Assembly (NCBI RefSeq): GCF_001425745.1
Contig: NZ_LMDF01000008.1
Coordinates: forward strand, 140,958 to 204,957
Direction of reading: 5' to 3'
Origin: Caulobacter sp. Root343
GTDB lineage: Bacteria > Pseudomonadota > Alphaproteobacteria > Caulobacterales > Caulobacteraceae
Length of the DNA stretch: 64,000 nt
This document shows positions 19,258-27,851 of this stretch, in pieces. Under the pieces are notes generated by a model that saw only the letters and a list, made by a program, of their open reading frames with translations, was not told the origin of the DNA and did not search any database. How positions within the stretch are numbered: position 1 is the first letter of the stretch; each line of letters opens with the position of its first letter. Made by a program: the position numbers and the translations under genes.

Positions 19258-21132
19258 CTATTGACAGGCGAGGCACTCGTCGTAGTCGGTCTTGGCCGGG
19301 GCGTCGAAGCCGCCGACCAGCTCGGCCTTTTCGCCGGCGCCGGCATAGGCCGCGCGCTGAACCGACTTGGAGCGCAGGTAGTAGAGGCTCTTCACGCCGC
19401 GTTCCCAGGCCTGCCAGTGCAGCATGTGCAGGTCCCACTTGTCGACGTCGCCGGCCAGGAAGATGTTCACCGACTGGCTCTGGCAGATTTCCGGCGTGCG
19501 GTCGGCGGCCAGCTCGACCACCCAGCGCTGGTCCAGCTCGAAGGCGGTCTTGAAGACGTCCTTGTCGTCCTGGCTCAGGAAGTCCAGGTGCTGGACCGAG
19601 CCTTCGTGCTCCAGGATCGAGCCCCACACCGCGTCGGTGTTCTGGCCCTTCTCCTCGAGCAGCTTCTCCAGATAGGGGTTCTTCACCGCGAACGAGCCCG
19701 ACAGGGTCTTGTGGGTGTAGATATTGGCCGGGATCGGCTCAATGCCCGCCGAGGTGCCGCCGCAGATGATCGAGATCGAGGCGGTCGGGGCGATGGCCAG
19801 CTTGTGCGAGAAGCGCTCCTTGGAGCCGCGGTCGGCGGCGTCCGGGCACGGGCCCTTCTCCTCGCCCAGGGCGATCGAGGCCTTGTCGGCTTCGCGGCGC
19901 AGGTGCTTGAACATCCGCATGTTCCAGCTCTTGGCCAGGGCGCTTTCGAACGGCACGTTCTGGCTCTGCAGGAAGCTGTGGAAGCCCATCAGGCCCAGGC
20001 CCACCGAGCGCTCGCGCATGGCGGCGTAGGCGGCCGTCGCGGCCGCGTCGGGCGCGCGGTCGATGAAGTCCTGCAGGACGTTGTCGAGGAAGCGCATGAC
20101 GTCCTCGATGAACGTCGGATGGTCGCGCCATTCCAGGAAGGTCTCGGCATTGACCGACGACAGGCAGCAGACGGCCGTGCGGTCGTTGCCCAGGTGGTCG
20201 CGGCCGGTGTGCAGCATGATCTCGCTGCACAGGTTCGACTGGCGGACGCTGAGGCCCAGCTCGCGCTGGTGGCTCGGCATGGCGCGGTTCACGGTGTCGG
20301 AGAAGATCAGATAGGGCTCGCCGGTCTGCAGGCGCAGCTCCAGGATCTTCTGCCACAGGGCGCGGGCGTCGACCTCGCGCAGCACTTCCTGGGTCTTCGG
20401 CGAGCGCAGGCCGAACTTGGTGCCGTCGCGCACGGCGAACATGAACTCGTCGGTGATGTTCAGGCCGTGGTGGAGGTTCAGGGACTTGCGGTTGAAATCG
20501 CCCGACGGCTTGCGGATCTCGAGGAACTCCTCGATTTCCGGATGGTGCACGTCGAGATAGACGGCGGCCGAGCCGCGACGCAGCGAACCCTGCGAGATGG
20601 CCAGCGTCAGGCTGTCCATCACGCGAATGAAGGGGATGATGCCCGAGGTTTGGCCCTGGCCCTTGACCTTCTCGCCGATCGACCGGACGCCGCCCCAGTA
20701 GGTGCCGATGCCGCCGCCGTTGGCCGCCAACCAGACGTTCTCGTTCCAGACGTTGAGGATGCCGTCCAGGCTGTCGCTGACGGCGTTCAGGAAGCAGCTG
20801 ATCGGCAGGCCGCGGTCGGCGCCGCCGTTCGACAGCACCGGAGTGGCCGGCATGAACCACAGGCGGCTCATATAGTCGTAGACGCGCTGGGCGTGCTCGG
20901 CGTCGTCGGCGAAGGCCGTCGACACGCGGGCGAACATGTCCTGGTATGACTCGCCCGGCAGCAGGTAGCGGTCTTCCAGGGTGGTCTTGCCGAAATCGGT
21001 CAGCAGGGCGTCGCGCGAGCGGTCCACCTGGACCTTCTGCACCAGCGCCAGCTGCGGGCGCTTGGCGGGCTTGATCGCCGCGAGCCGAGCCTCGCTCCGG
21101 GTGTTCGTCTTCGCCGCTTCACTGCCGTTCAT
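19258..21132 (-). CDS. nrdA: Class I ribonucleoside-diphosphate reductase, alpha subunit
   Basis: Catalytic R1 subunit. Conserved active-site residues are seen in order: Cys in GLPISCFLNA, NLCSE (Asn, thiyl-radical Cys, Glu), the second redox Cys in RTAVCCLSS, and a C-terminal CLACQ relay pair. It has about 624 aa. The protein starts directly with the family segment ALLTDFGKTTLEDRYLLP near residue 40, so the usual N-terminal ATP-cone activity domain of about 90 aa is absent. The ATG at 21132 is preferred to a TTG six bases upstream. nrdB is 11 kb away on the same strand. Confidence 0.95.
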   Translation of the reverse strand: MNGSEAAKTNTRSEARLAAIKPAKRPQLALVQKVQVDRSRDALLTDFGKTTLEDRYLLPGESYQDMFARVSTAFADDAEHAQRVYDYMSRLWFMPATPVLSNGGADRGLPISCFLNAVSDSLDGILNVWNENVWLAANGGGIGTYWGGVRSIGEKVKGQGQTSGIIPFIRVMDSLTLAISQGSLRRGSAAVYLDVHHPEIEEFLEIRKPSGDFNRKSLNLHHGLNITDEFMFAVRDGTKFGLRSPKTQEVLREVDARALWQKILELRLQTGEPYLIFSDTVNRAMPSHQRELGLSVRQSNLCSEIMLHTGRDHLGNDRTAVCCLSSVNAETFLEWRDHPTFIEDVMRFLDNVLQDFIDRAPDAAATAAYAAMRERSVGLGLMGFHSFLQSQNVPFESALAKSWNMRMFKHLRREADKASIALGEEKGPCPDAADRGSKERFSHKLAIAPTASISIICGGTSAGIEPIPANIYTHKTLSGSFAVKNPYLEKLLEEKGQNTDAVWGSILEHEGSVQHLDFLSQDDKDVFKTAFELDQRWVVELAADRTPEICQSQSVNIFLAGDVDKWDLHMLHWQAWERGVKSLYYLRSKSVQRAAYAGAGEKAELVGGFDAPAKTDYDECLACQ

Positions 21133-21574
21133 GACCAAAATCCATGCTCAATCAGCGTGTTCCGGTGAAGGGGATAGTCCCAACCAGCCGCTATATCTTG
21201 TGGCTGAGGAGCCCCCTCAACCCACATATGGGGCCACAGTGGCTAATGACTCGTCAACGCCCCCGCCTTGAGTTTTTCGTTAACAAGCTGTGAACGCACC
21301 GAACTTGTGAGGCAGGATCAAGGGGTTGCCTCACCGAACTTTTTTCACCCGCGACAGACCGCCGCAAGGCGCCCCGAGACATCCGCCCCCGGACAACGTC
21401 GTTCGTTAACAGGCTGGTCACAAGGGATGGTGGCCGGCTGTAGATAGGACCGCCAGGGCGGGTCCCAGCGCCGCCGTGAGGGAACGCCCGGAAACCGGGG
21501 CTTCCGGCCACCATACCCTGTCGGCGTGACGTTTTCGAACGACGCGATGGCGCCCGACAAAGGAAACGCGCGGA
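21133..21574. other. nrdA-OmpA intergenic region
   Basis: No supported gene. Besides the NrdR boxes it contains TTAACAAGCTGTGAAC at 21280-21295, close to the CtrA consensus TTAA-N7-TTAAC, with a weaker relative at 21406-21420. A hairpin, GTGAGGCA/TGCCTCAC with a 12-nt loop, lies at 21307-21334 and is followed by a run of Ts. Confidence 0.4.
21188..21234. promoter_or_regulatory. Pair of NrdR-box-like palindromes upstream of nrdA
   Basis: The proximal box at 21188-21203 (CCGCTATATCTTGTGG) matches the core of ACACWATATATWGTGT. The distal box at 21219-21234 (AACCCACATATGGGGC) matches less well. The centres are 31 bp apart. Its partner pair is upstream of nrdB. Confidence 0.7.
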
Positions 21575-21609
21575 CAAAAAGAAAGGGCCCGGCGTTTCCG
21601 CCGGGCCCT
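21575..21609 (-). terminator. Rho-independent terminator of the OmpA-family gene
   Basis: An 11-bp perfect GC stem (AGGGCCCGGCG at 21584-21594, loop TTTC, complement at 21599-21609). On the minus strand it is followed by a T-rich TTCTTTTTG. It begins 23 bp after the stop. Confidence 0.9.
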
Positions 21610-21632
21610 CCCGATAGGCAGTCGATTCGATC

Positions 21633-22838
21633 TTAGAAGTTGATCGAGATCGTCGAACGACGGTTCAGCGGTTCCTTGACGCCATCGCCAGTAGCGACGG
21701 CCGGAGCGCTTTCACCCTTCCAGTCGACGCCGAGGACGGCGGCCGGGACACCTTGCGAGACCAGGGCGTCAGCCACGGCCTTGGCGCGGCGTTCCGAGAG
21801 CTTGGCGTTGTACTTCGGCGAACCCGACGTATCGGTGTGGCCGACCACGACGATCTTGGTCGCGTGACCGTCGCTGGAGTACTTCGCGGCTTCCGTGACC
21901 ACCGATTGGGCTTCCGGCGTCAGGACCGATTGGTCGAACGGGAAGTACACGATGAACTCGCGGGCCTCGTACTGCGGCGGCGGCGGAGGCGGCGGCGGCG
22001 GGGGAGGCGGCGGAGGCGGAGGCGGCGGGGGAGGCGGCGGCGGCGGGGGCGGCGGCGGCGGAGGCGGCGACGCGAACGAGTAGCGCAGACCCACGGTCAG
22101 CGACTGATCGCGATACTGGCCTTCGAAGCTGCCGGGTTGCAGCAGGCCCGAGCCGGTCGACTGGAACGCATGTTCCGCGCCGGTGATGTAGCGGTAGGTG
22201 AAATCGATCTTCAGCTTGTCGGTCGCCTTGATCGACGCGCCGGCGATAGCTTGCCAAGCGACGGCGAGATCGTCGTCGTCGACGGTCAGGTTCTGAATAG
22301 CCGTGTTGGCCGTGGTGACCGCGCCGACGCCGCTGAACTGACCCAGGGTCTTGACGTCCAGACGGTTGATGCCGACACCGGCGCCGAGGAACGGGTTCAG
22401 CCAGGAATCCGGAGCGAAGTCATAGATGACGTTCGCCATCAGGCTCCACGAGTCGATCGAACCATCCGGCGAACCGCAGGTCTGGGCCGACGACGTACGG
22501 GTCACGCCCGGGGTGCAGAGGCCGATCGGCTGAGCGCGAACGGCGCTGCCGTGGACGCTGTCGAGATCGCCGGGGCGATAGCCGCCTTCGACTTCAGCGC
22601 GCCAATGCGGGTTGAACTGGTAGCCGAGACGGACAAAGCCGGTCCAGTCGTTCTGCGACTTCCAGGCCCAGTGATAGTGGGCGCCGTCCGGAGCGTTCGC
22701 GTCCGATTCCGTCTTGAGGCTTTGCGGCCAGTGATAGCCGAGGTCGACCGCGCCGTACCAGCCGGTCTCTTGGGCCGAAACGCCCGACGCGGCGAACACC
22801 GCGACCAGAGCAGCTCCCGCCAGGAGGTTGAGTTTCAT
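21633..22838 (-). CDS. OmpA-family outer-membrane protein with a 31-proline linker
   Basis: A 401-aa protein in three parts: a signal peptide (ASGVSA), an eight-stranded-type beta-barrel (WYGAVDLGYHW ... SLTVGLRYSFAS), and a C-terminal OmpA/Pal-like peptidoglycan-binding domain (FIVYFPFDQSVLTPEAQ; NAKLSERRAKAVADALVSQGV). Between barrel and periplasmic domain is an uninterrupted run of 31 prolines encoded at 21975-22067, using mixed CCG/CCT/CCC codons. It should tether the outer membrane to the wall. The ATG at 22838 has an AGAGG site upstream. Confidence 0.93.
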   Translation of the reverse strand: MKLNLLAGAALVAVFAASGVSAQETGWYGAVDLGYHWPQSLKTESDANAPDGAHYHWAWKSQNDWTGFVRLGYQFNPHWRAEVEGGYRPGDLDSVHGSAVRAQPIGLCTPGVTRTSSAQTCGSPDGSIDSWSLMANVIYDFAPDSWLNPFLGAGVGINRLDVKTLGQFSGVGAVTTANTAIQNLTVDDDDLAVAWQAIAGASIKATDKLKIDFTYRYITGAEHAFQSTGSGLLQPGSFEGQYRDQSLTVGLRYSFASPPPPPPPPPPPPPPPPPPPPPPPPPPPPPPPQYEAREFIVYFPFDQSVLTPEAQSVVTEAAKYSSDGHATKIVVVGHTDTSGSPKYNAKLSERRAKAVADALVSQGVPAAVLGVDWKGESAPAVATGDGVKEPLNRRSTISINF

Positions 22839-23184
22839 CGTTGAAGAGCCCTCTATTGCCCTGCCCAGGCCGGAGTCCGACCGAGCGCTGTTATACCAAG
22901 GCGAACGCCACGGGAAAGTGTCAGCAAAGACACACTCGTCAGGTTTCGCCCCCTGCCCATTGCTCAGGAAAGCTAAACAAGACCGCCCCTCAGAATCAAC
23001 TGCCGAGCGCGCCCGCCAACTTCCACGGAAGATGAGCGTCAGCGTTGCTGGGTTCGCACGTGAACCGTTTGCACGCAAGGGCTTGCGGCCAGGAAATGGT
23101 CAAGCATTCGCAGATCGTCGCCGAAAATCCGCACCTTTTGACATGATCCGTCAGGTCATCGACCAACCTGGTCCAGCTTTGCCC
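22839..23184. other. Intergenic region upstream of the OmpA-family gene
   Basis: Holds the OmpA-family promoter on the minus strand and the 3' end of the ABC operon. No supported gene was found, and no strong palindrome. The base composition is less GC-rich than the flanks. Confidence 0.4.
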
Positions 23185-24324
23185 CTAATCCAGGGTGGTT
23201 CGATAGCGCGCCATCGCCAGGCCCGAGATCGCGACGACGAACAGTCCGAGCGCGGATAGACTTGACCATAGGGCCGTCACGTCCAGTCCTTTCAGCAGGG
23301 CGCCGCGGACGATGCGGAGGAAGTGCGTCACCGGGATCACCGTGCCCAGGGCCTGGGCCCAGGCCGGCATGCCGCGGAACGGGAACATGAAGCCAGACAG
23401 CAGGATCGAAGGCATGATGTAGAAGAACGACATCTGCATCGCCTGCAGCTGGGTCCGGGCCACCGTCGAGATCAGGAAGCCCAGGGCCAGCGACCCGATG
23501 ATGAACAGCAGCACGCCCAGGCAGAGCGCGATCCAGCCGCCGGCCATCGGCACCGTGAACAGGGCCCGGGCCAGCACCAGGATCACGACCGTCTGGATCA
23601 CGCCCACCGCCACATAGGGCGTCAGCTTGCCGATCATCACCTCGATCGGGCGAGCGGGCGTGGCCAGCAGACTCTCCATGGTGCCGCGCTCGTACTCGCG
23701 GGTGACGCCCAACGACGTCATCATCACCAAGGTCATCGACAGGATCACGCCCAGCAGGCCCGGCACGATATTGTACGAGGTGATGGCCTCGGGATTGTAG
23801 CGGCGGTGGATCACCACCTCGAACGGATCGCCGTTTGGCTTCGCAACGGCCCCCACGAGATCCCGCGTCAGCGCCGTGCGCGGCAGGCTGGCCAGGGCCG
23901 CGATCGCGCCGCCGGTCGCGGCGGGGTCGGAGGCGTCGGCCTCGACCAGGATCTGGGCCTGGTCGCCGCGCACCACCCGGCGGGTGAAGTCGGCGGGGAT
24001 GGTCAGGGCGAACTGCACCTCGCCCCGGGCCACGGCTTCGTCCAGCTCGGCCGGCGAGGCCGCCGTACGGACGATCTCGAAATAGCCGCTGTTGACCAGG
24101 GCCGACAGGGTCGAGCGCGCCATCGGCCCTTGATCCTGCACCAGCACCGCCGTCGGCAGGTCGCGCGGGTCGTTGTTGATCGCGTAGCCGAACAGCATCA
24201 GCTGCACGATCGGCATGACCAGGATCATGGCGTAGGTCAACCGGTCGCGGGTGAGCTGGATGAACTCCTTGATCAGCACCGCCAGGATGCGCGCGCCGGA
24301 CAGGCCCTTGGCGGATCCGCTCAT
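23185..24324 (-). CDS. ABC-2 type efflux permease
   Basis: A 379-aa permease of the YhhJ/YbhR type. A first TM segment (YAMILVMPIVQLMLFGYAI) is followed by a large extracytoplasmic loop of about 150 residues and then five TM segments. The ABC-2 signature TREYERGTMESLLATPARPIEVMIGK is present (residues about 225-250). It exports hydrophobic compounds with the ATPase encoded just before it. The start ATG overlaps the ATPase stop in ATGA. This is the last gene of a four-gene operon. Confidence 0.9.
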   Translation of the reverse strand: MSGSAKGLSGARILAVLIKEFIQLTRDRLTYAMILVMPIVQLMLFGYAINNDPRDLPTAVLVQDQGPMARSTLSALVNSGYFEIVRTAASPAELDEAVARGEVQFALTIPADFTRRVVRGDQAQILVEADASDPAATGGAIAALASLPRTALTRDLVGAVAKPNGDPFEVVIHRRYNPEAITSYNIVPGLLGVILSMTLVMMTSLGVTREYERGTMESLLATPARPIEVMIGKLTPYVAVGVIQTVVILVLARALFTVPMAGGWIALCLGVLLFIIGSLALGFLISTVARTQLQAMQMSFFYIMPSILLSGFMFPFRGMPAWAQALGTVIPVTHFLRIVRGALLKGLDVTALWSSLSALGLFVVAISGLAMARYRTTLD

Positions 24325-25241
24325 TGGAAGTTGTCCGACGACTGGCCCATCAGCCGGATGAACACGTCCTCCAGCGTCGGCTTGACCTCTGTCCATTCCA
24401 GCGGCGGATGGCGGTAAGGCGTGATGGCGGCTTCCAGCGCGGCGCGGTCGGTCCCGCTGACGTGCAGGGCGGCGCCGAACGGGGCGGCCATGATCACGCC
24501 GGGCGCCTTGGCGAGGTCGCGGGCCAGGCGGTCGGCCCCTTGGCCCTCCGCACGGAAGGTCACGAGGCCCGACTGTTCGATCACCTCGTCGGCGGTCCCG
24601 CGCGCCATCAGCTTGCCATAGGCGATGTAGGCGATGTCGTGGCAGCGCTCGGCCTCGTCCATGTAGTGGGTCGAGACCATGACGGTCAGGCCCTCGGCCG
24701 ACAGGGCGTGGATCTCGTCCCAGAACTCGCGTCGGGCCTTCGGATCGACGCCGGCCGTGGGTTCGTCCAGCAGCAGCAGCTTCGGCTCGTGCATGATGCT
24801 GGCGGCCAGGGCCAGGCGCTGCTTCCAGCCGCCCGACAGGCTGCCGGCCAGCTGCTTCTTGCGCGCGGTCAGGCCCAGGCGGTCCAGGCTGCCCTTCACC
24901 CGCTCGCGGCGGCCCGGCAGCTCGTGGACCCGGGCCACGAAGTCGAGGTTCTCCTCGATCGACAGATCCTCGTAGAGCGAGAACTTCTGGGTCATGTAGC
25001 CGGTCTGGCGCTTCACCGCCTCGGCATCCTTGCGGAAGTCCAGCCCCAGCACCGCGCCCTCGCCGCTGTCGGGGGTCAGCAGGCCGCACAGCATCCGCAA
25101 GGTGGTGGTCTTGCCCGAACCGTTGGGGCCGAGGAAGCCGGTGATCTTGCCCTTCTCGACCTGGATCGACACGTCCTGCACCACGTGGCGTGGGCCGAAC
25201 GACTTGTTCAGCCCACGGACGTCGACGGCGAGCTCGCTCAC
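24321..25241 (-). CDS. ABC transporter ATP-binding protein
   Basis: A protein of about 306 aa. Walker A GPNGSGKTT lies near residue 38, signature LSGGWKQRLALA near residue 135, Walker B LLLLDEPTAGVD, and switch His in STHYMDEAERC. The C-terminal extension resembles the YbhF-type drug-export ATPases. The start is GTG at 25241, preceded by GGGGGCGG; it overlaps the HlyD stop in GTGA. The much longer open frame upstream belongs to the HlyD gene region and is not coding in this frame. Confidence 0.92.
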   Translation of the reverse strand: MSELAVDVRGLNKSFGPRHVVQDVSIQVEKGKITGFLGPNGSGKTTTLRMLCGLLTPDSGEGAVLGLDFRKDAEAVKRQTGYMTQKFSLYEDLSIEENLDFVARVHELPGRRERVKGSLDRLGLTARKKQLAGSLSGGWKQRLALAASIMHEPKLLLLDEPTAGVDPKARREFWDEIHALSAEGLTVMVSTHYMDEAERCHDIAYIAYGKLMARGTADEVIEQSGLVTFRAEGQGADRLARDLAKAPGVIMAAPFGAALHVSGTDRAALEAAITPYRHPPLEWTEVKPTLEDVFIRLMGQSSDNFQ

Positions 25242-26221
25242 CGATCCGCCCCCAGCGGCGTGATGTCGACCGGCTGGCCGGGGGCGAGCGGCGCGCCGCC
25301 TTCTGGCCGGGCTTCCACCAGGAACACCAGCCGCTGGCGGGCCTCGCGGCTGTAGATCACCGGCGGGGTGAACTCCGAGCGCGGCGAGACATAGTTGATC
25401 CGCGCCGTCCGCTCGGCCCCGCAGCCGTCGCACGCGAAGCGGACCGTCGCGCCGGCGCGATAGCGGGGGACCTCGCCCTCCGGCACGAAGAAGCGCAGGC
25501 GAACGCGGTCGTCCGACAGCAGGGCCACCACGGGCTGGTTGGCGGCGGCCCATTCGCCGGGCTGGTAGAAGACGTCCTGCACCCGCGCCGCCGTGGGTGC
25601 GCGCGGGCTGATCTGGTCCAGGCGGCTCTGCGCCGCCGCCAGGGTCTCGCGGGCCGAGGCCACGGCGGACTGGGCGGCGTTCACCGCGTCGGGCCGCGCG
25701 CCCAAGGTTCCCACGTCCTTGCGGCGGGCGACGGTGGCGGCGTTGGCGCGGGCGGTGTCCAGGGCGGCCTTGACCTGGTCAAGCTTGGCGGGCGCGTAGA
25801 TGCCCTTGCGCACCAGCGGCGCGACGCGATCGAAGTCGGCCTGGGCCTGCCGGACCTGGGCCTGGGCGGCGGCGCGCTCGGCGTCGTAGACCGCCAGCTC
25901 CTGCGGGCGCTGCCCCTTCTCGGCGTCGCGCAGCTGGGCTTCCGCGATCGCCACCTGGGCGGCGGCCTGATCGCGGGCGGCGGTCAGCTGGGCGGCGTCG
26001 AGCGCGAACAGCGGCTGCCCCGCCCTCACCCGGTCGCCGCGCTGGACGGCCACGGTGCTGACCAGGCCTGAATTGGAGGCCCCGACATAGAGCGTCTCGC
26101 CCTCGACATAGCCCGACAGGCGGTGCGGCCGGTGGGCGTCGGGTCCCAGCAGGCGCCAGCCCAGGAACCCCGCGAGGCCGAGCCCGGCGACCACGGCGAC
26201 GATGCGGACGGCGGGCTTCAT
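25238..26221 (-). CDS. HlyD-family periplasmic adaptor protein
   Basis: A 327-aa membrane-fusion protein that bridges the ABC permease to an outer-membrane channel. An N-terminal TM anchor (IVAVVAGLGLAGFLGWRLL) is followed by a lipoyl-like segment (ERVRAGQPLFALDAA type: RGDRVRAGQPLFALD), an alpha-helical hairpin rich in Ala/Gln from residues 80-190, and a beta-barrel. It belongs to the YbhG type. The start ATG overlaps the TetR stop by four bases. Confidence 0.9.
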   Translation of the reverse strand: MKPAVRIVAVVAGLGLAGFLGWRLLGPDAHRPHRLSGYVEGETLYVGASNSGLVSTVAVQRGDRVRAGQPLFALDAAQLTAARDQAAAQVAIAEAQLRDAEKGQRPQELAVYDAERAAAQAQVRQAQADFDRVAPLVRKGIYAPAKLDQVKAALDTARANAATVARRKDVGTLGARPDAVNAAQSAVASARETLAAAQSRLDQISPRAPTAARVQDVFYQPGEWAAANQPVVALLSDDRVRLRFFVPEGEVPRYRAGATVRFACDGCGAERTARINYVSPRSEFTPPVIYSREARQRLVFLVEARPEGGAPLAPGQPVDITPLGADR

Positions 26222-26859
26222 GCGGTCACGTCCTCGCGCGGCGCCAAGCCCGCGAGCACCGCCTCGCCGTGCTGAGCGATCAGATCCCGCAGGTTCAGGG
26301 CCGGCGCGCCGACGGGCGTAAAGGTCTCCTGCCAGATCACGCCCATCAGGATCGGTCCCATGATGCTGAACGCTTGCAGGCGCGGGTTGCCCGGGCGGAT
26401 CTCGCCTCGCCCTTGAGCTCTGTCCAGCGCTCCGCTCAGCGCTGCCAGGGCGCGACTGACCACCTCGTCATGCCAGACGCGCGCCAGTTCCGGGAAGTTT
26501 CGCGACTCGCCGATGACCAGCTTGGCCACCGCGCCCAGGCGCGTGGTTTCGATCATCAGGCTGATGCGAACGAACACCATCCTCAGCAGATCGGGGAATG
26601 GCGTGGTCGTCTGATCCAGCACCGCTTCGACCACGTCGAGATTGGGCGCCACCGCCTCGCGGACAACGGCGCGGAAGATGTCCTCCTTGGTCTCGAAGTA
26701 GAGATAGAGCGCGCCCTTCGAGATCCCGGCCTTGGCGGCGATCTCGTCCAGCTTGGCCGCGGCGAAGCCCCGTTCCGCGAACACCTCGAGCGCCGCCTGG
26801 ACGATCTCGCCCGGCCGCGCCTCGCTGCGTCGTCGCCACTTGGGGGAACCGGCCTGCAT
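26218..26859 (-). CDS. TetR/AcrR-family repressor of the efflux operon
   Basis: A regulator of about 213 aa, first gene of tetR-hlyD-ATPase-permease. The N-terminal HTH reads AALEVFAERGFAAAKLDEIAAKAGISKGALYLYF (residue ends quoted only: AALEVFAERG, GISKGALYLYF). The C-terminal ligand domain is variable. Start: ATG at 26859 (MQAGSPKWRRR) has a GGAAG site eight bases upstream, whereas the ATG at 26895 has none and sits inside a palindrome, so I choose 26859. Autorepression through that palindrome is likely. Confidence 0.9.
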   Translation of the reverse strand: MQAGSPKWRRRSEARPGEIVQAALEVFAERGFAAAKLDEIAAKAGISKGALYLYFETKEDIFRAVVREAVAPNLDVVEAVLDQTTTPFPDLLRMVFVRISLMIETTRLGAVAKLVIGESRNFPELARVWHDEVVSRALAALSGALDRAQGRGEIRPGNPRLQAFSIMGPILMGVIWQETFTPVGAPALNLRDLIAQHGEAVLAGLAPREDVTA

Positions 26860-26879
26860 TTTCTGGACTTCCGAAGTAA

Positions 26880-26895
26880 ATGACTTTCGAGTCAT
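26880..26895. promoter_or_regulatory. Palindromic operator and promoter of the tetR efflux operon
   Basis: ATGACTTTCGAGTCAT is an inverted repeat with 6-bp perfect arms and a 4-bp centre. On the minus strand a -35-like TTGAGT and, 17 bp on, a -10-like TATGAC overlap it, so a bound repressor would block RNA polymerase. Confidence 0.6.
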
Positions 26896-26945
26896 ATACC
26901 GGAGTTATTGCGAACTCAAGCCATCCCAAGCGTCGAGAAAACGCC

Positions 26946-27779
26946 CTATCCCTCCGCCGTGACCAGCCAGCAGGCCGAGGTCATCGTCGCCAGGCCGTCC
27001 TTCGCATAGGGCTCCAGCGCCGCCGCCACCGCTTCGCGGACCTGGCCGCGCACCGTGTCGTCCTCCTGCGCCAGGATCGGGTTCAGCGGCCCGACGCGCA
27101 GGCTCATGGTCATCAGCTCGTCGAAGCTCAGCGGACTGGCGACATCCAGCGGCGCGATCTCGATCCCGCGCCAGCCGCTCTCCTCCAGAATCCGGCGCAC
27201 GCGGTCCGGATCGGCGAAGGCGAAGCGGCCGGGCGCGTCCTTCTCGAACGCCGGCAGGGCCGGCAGGAACGGGGCGGCGGCGCGCAGCGGGACCAGCGCC
27301 AGCGGGTTCTCCTCGGGCGCGCGCCAGGCGGCGAAGGCCAGCCTGCCGCTTGGCTTCAGGGCGCGCCGCAGATTGGCGAAGGCCGCCACCGGGTCGGGGA
27401 AGAACATCACCCCGAACCGCGAGACGATGGCGTCGAACGGCGTCGCGAACACATGGGTCTGGGCGTCGGCTAGTAGGAACTCGACGCCCTCGATACCCTC
27501 CTCACCCGCCCGCCGTCGGGCCAGTTCGACCAGGGCCCCCGAGATGTCGACCCCGACGGCGCGGCCCGTGGGTCCCGTCCGCCAGGCCGCGGCGAAGGTG
27601 GTCGCGCCCGAGCCGCAGCCGACGTCCAGCACCCGCTCGCCATTGACCGGGCCGGCGGCCTCGACCACCGCCTCGGCGATCGGCGCCATGATCTTGTCGA
27701 GCAAGGCCTGGTGCTCGACCCAGACCCGCCCCGCGCGGTCCCAATAGGCGTTCATGTCCCGGTCGGCGGTCGCGTTCAT
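26946..27779 (-). CDS. SAM-dependent class I methyltransferase
   Basis: A protein of about 277 aa. The AdoMet-binding core shows motif I VLDVGCGSGATTF near residue 50, the acidic loop VGVDIS, and motif IV/V positions (FDAIVSRFGVMFFPDP). It resembles UbiE/YjhP-like methyltransferases with a C-terminal cap. The ATG at 27779 (MNATADRDMNAYW) has GGAG six bases upstream; the longer frame is discarded. It is divergent from a MerR regulator, which is the likely controller. The substrate is unknown. Confidence 0.85.
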   Translation of the reverse strand: MNATADRDMNAYWDRAGRVWVEHQALLDKIMAPIAEAVVEAAGPVNGERVLDVGCGSGATTFAAAWRTGPTGRAVGVDISGALVELARRRAGEEGIEGVEFLLADAQTHVFATPFDAIVSRFGVMFFPDPVAAFANLRRALKPSGRLAFAAWRAPEENPLALVPLRAAAPFLPALPAFEKDAPGRFAFADPDRVRRILEESGWRGIEIAPLDVASPLSFDELMTMSLRVGPLNPILAQEDDTVRGQVREAVAAALEPYAKDGLATMTSACWLVTAEG

Positions 27780-27828
27780 CGTCATCTCCGTCGTTGCGAG
27801 GATCACCCTCGCGGCGCATCCTGCAAGT

Positions 27829-27847
27829 TCAAGCGCACTTGAGGTCA
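27829..27847 (-). promoter_or_regulatory. MerR-type operator between the methyltransferase and merR genes
   Basis: TTCAAGCGCACTTGAG (27829-27844) is a near-perfect dyad like known MerR/SoxR sites. On the minus strand a -35-like TTGACC (27842-27847) is followed by a 19-bp spacer containing the dyad, the unusual spacing activated by MerR proteins. The -10 (CAGGAT) is weak. Confidence 0.45.
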
Positions 27848-27851
27848 AGCG

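Noticed and set aside
23185..25553. Very long minus-strand frames through the ABC operon (634 and 410 residues)
   Set aside because: They join two neighbouring genes or extend upstream out of frame; GTGA/ATGA overlaps give clear real starts at 24324 and 25241.
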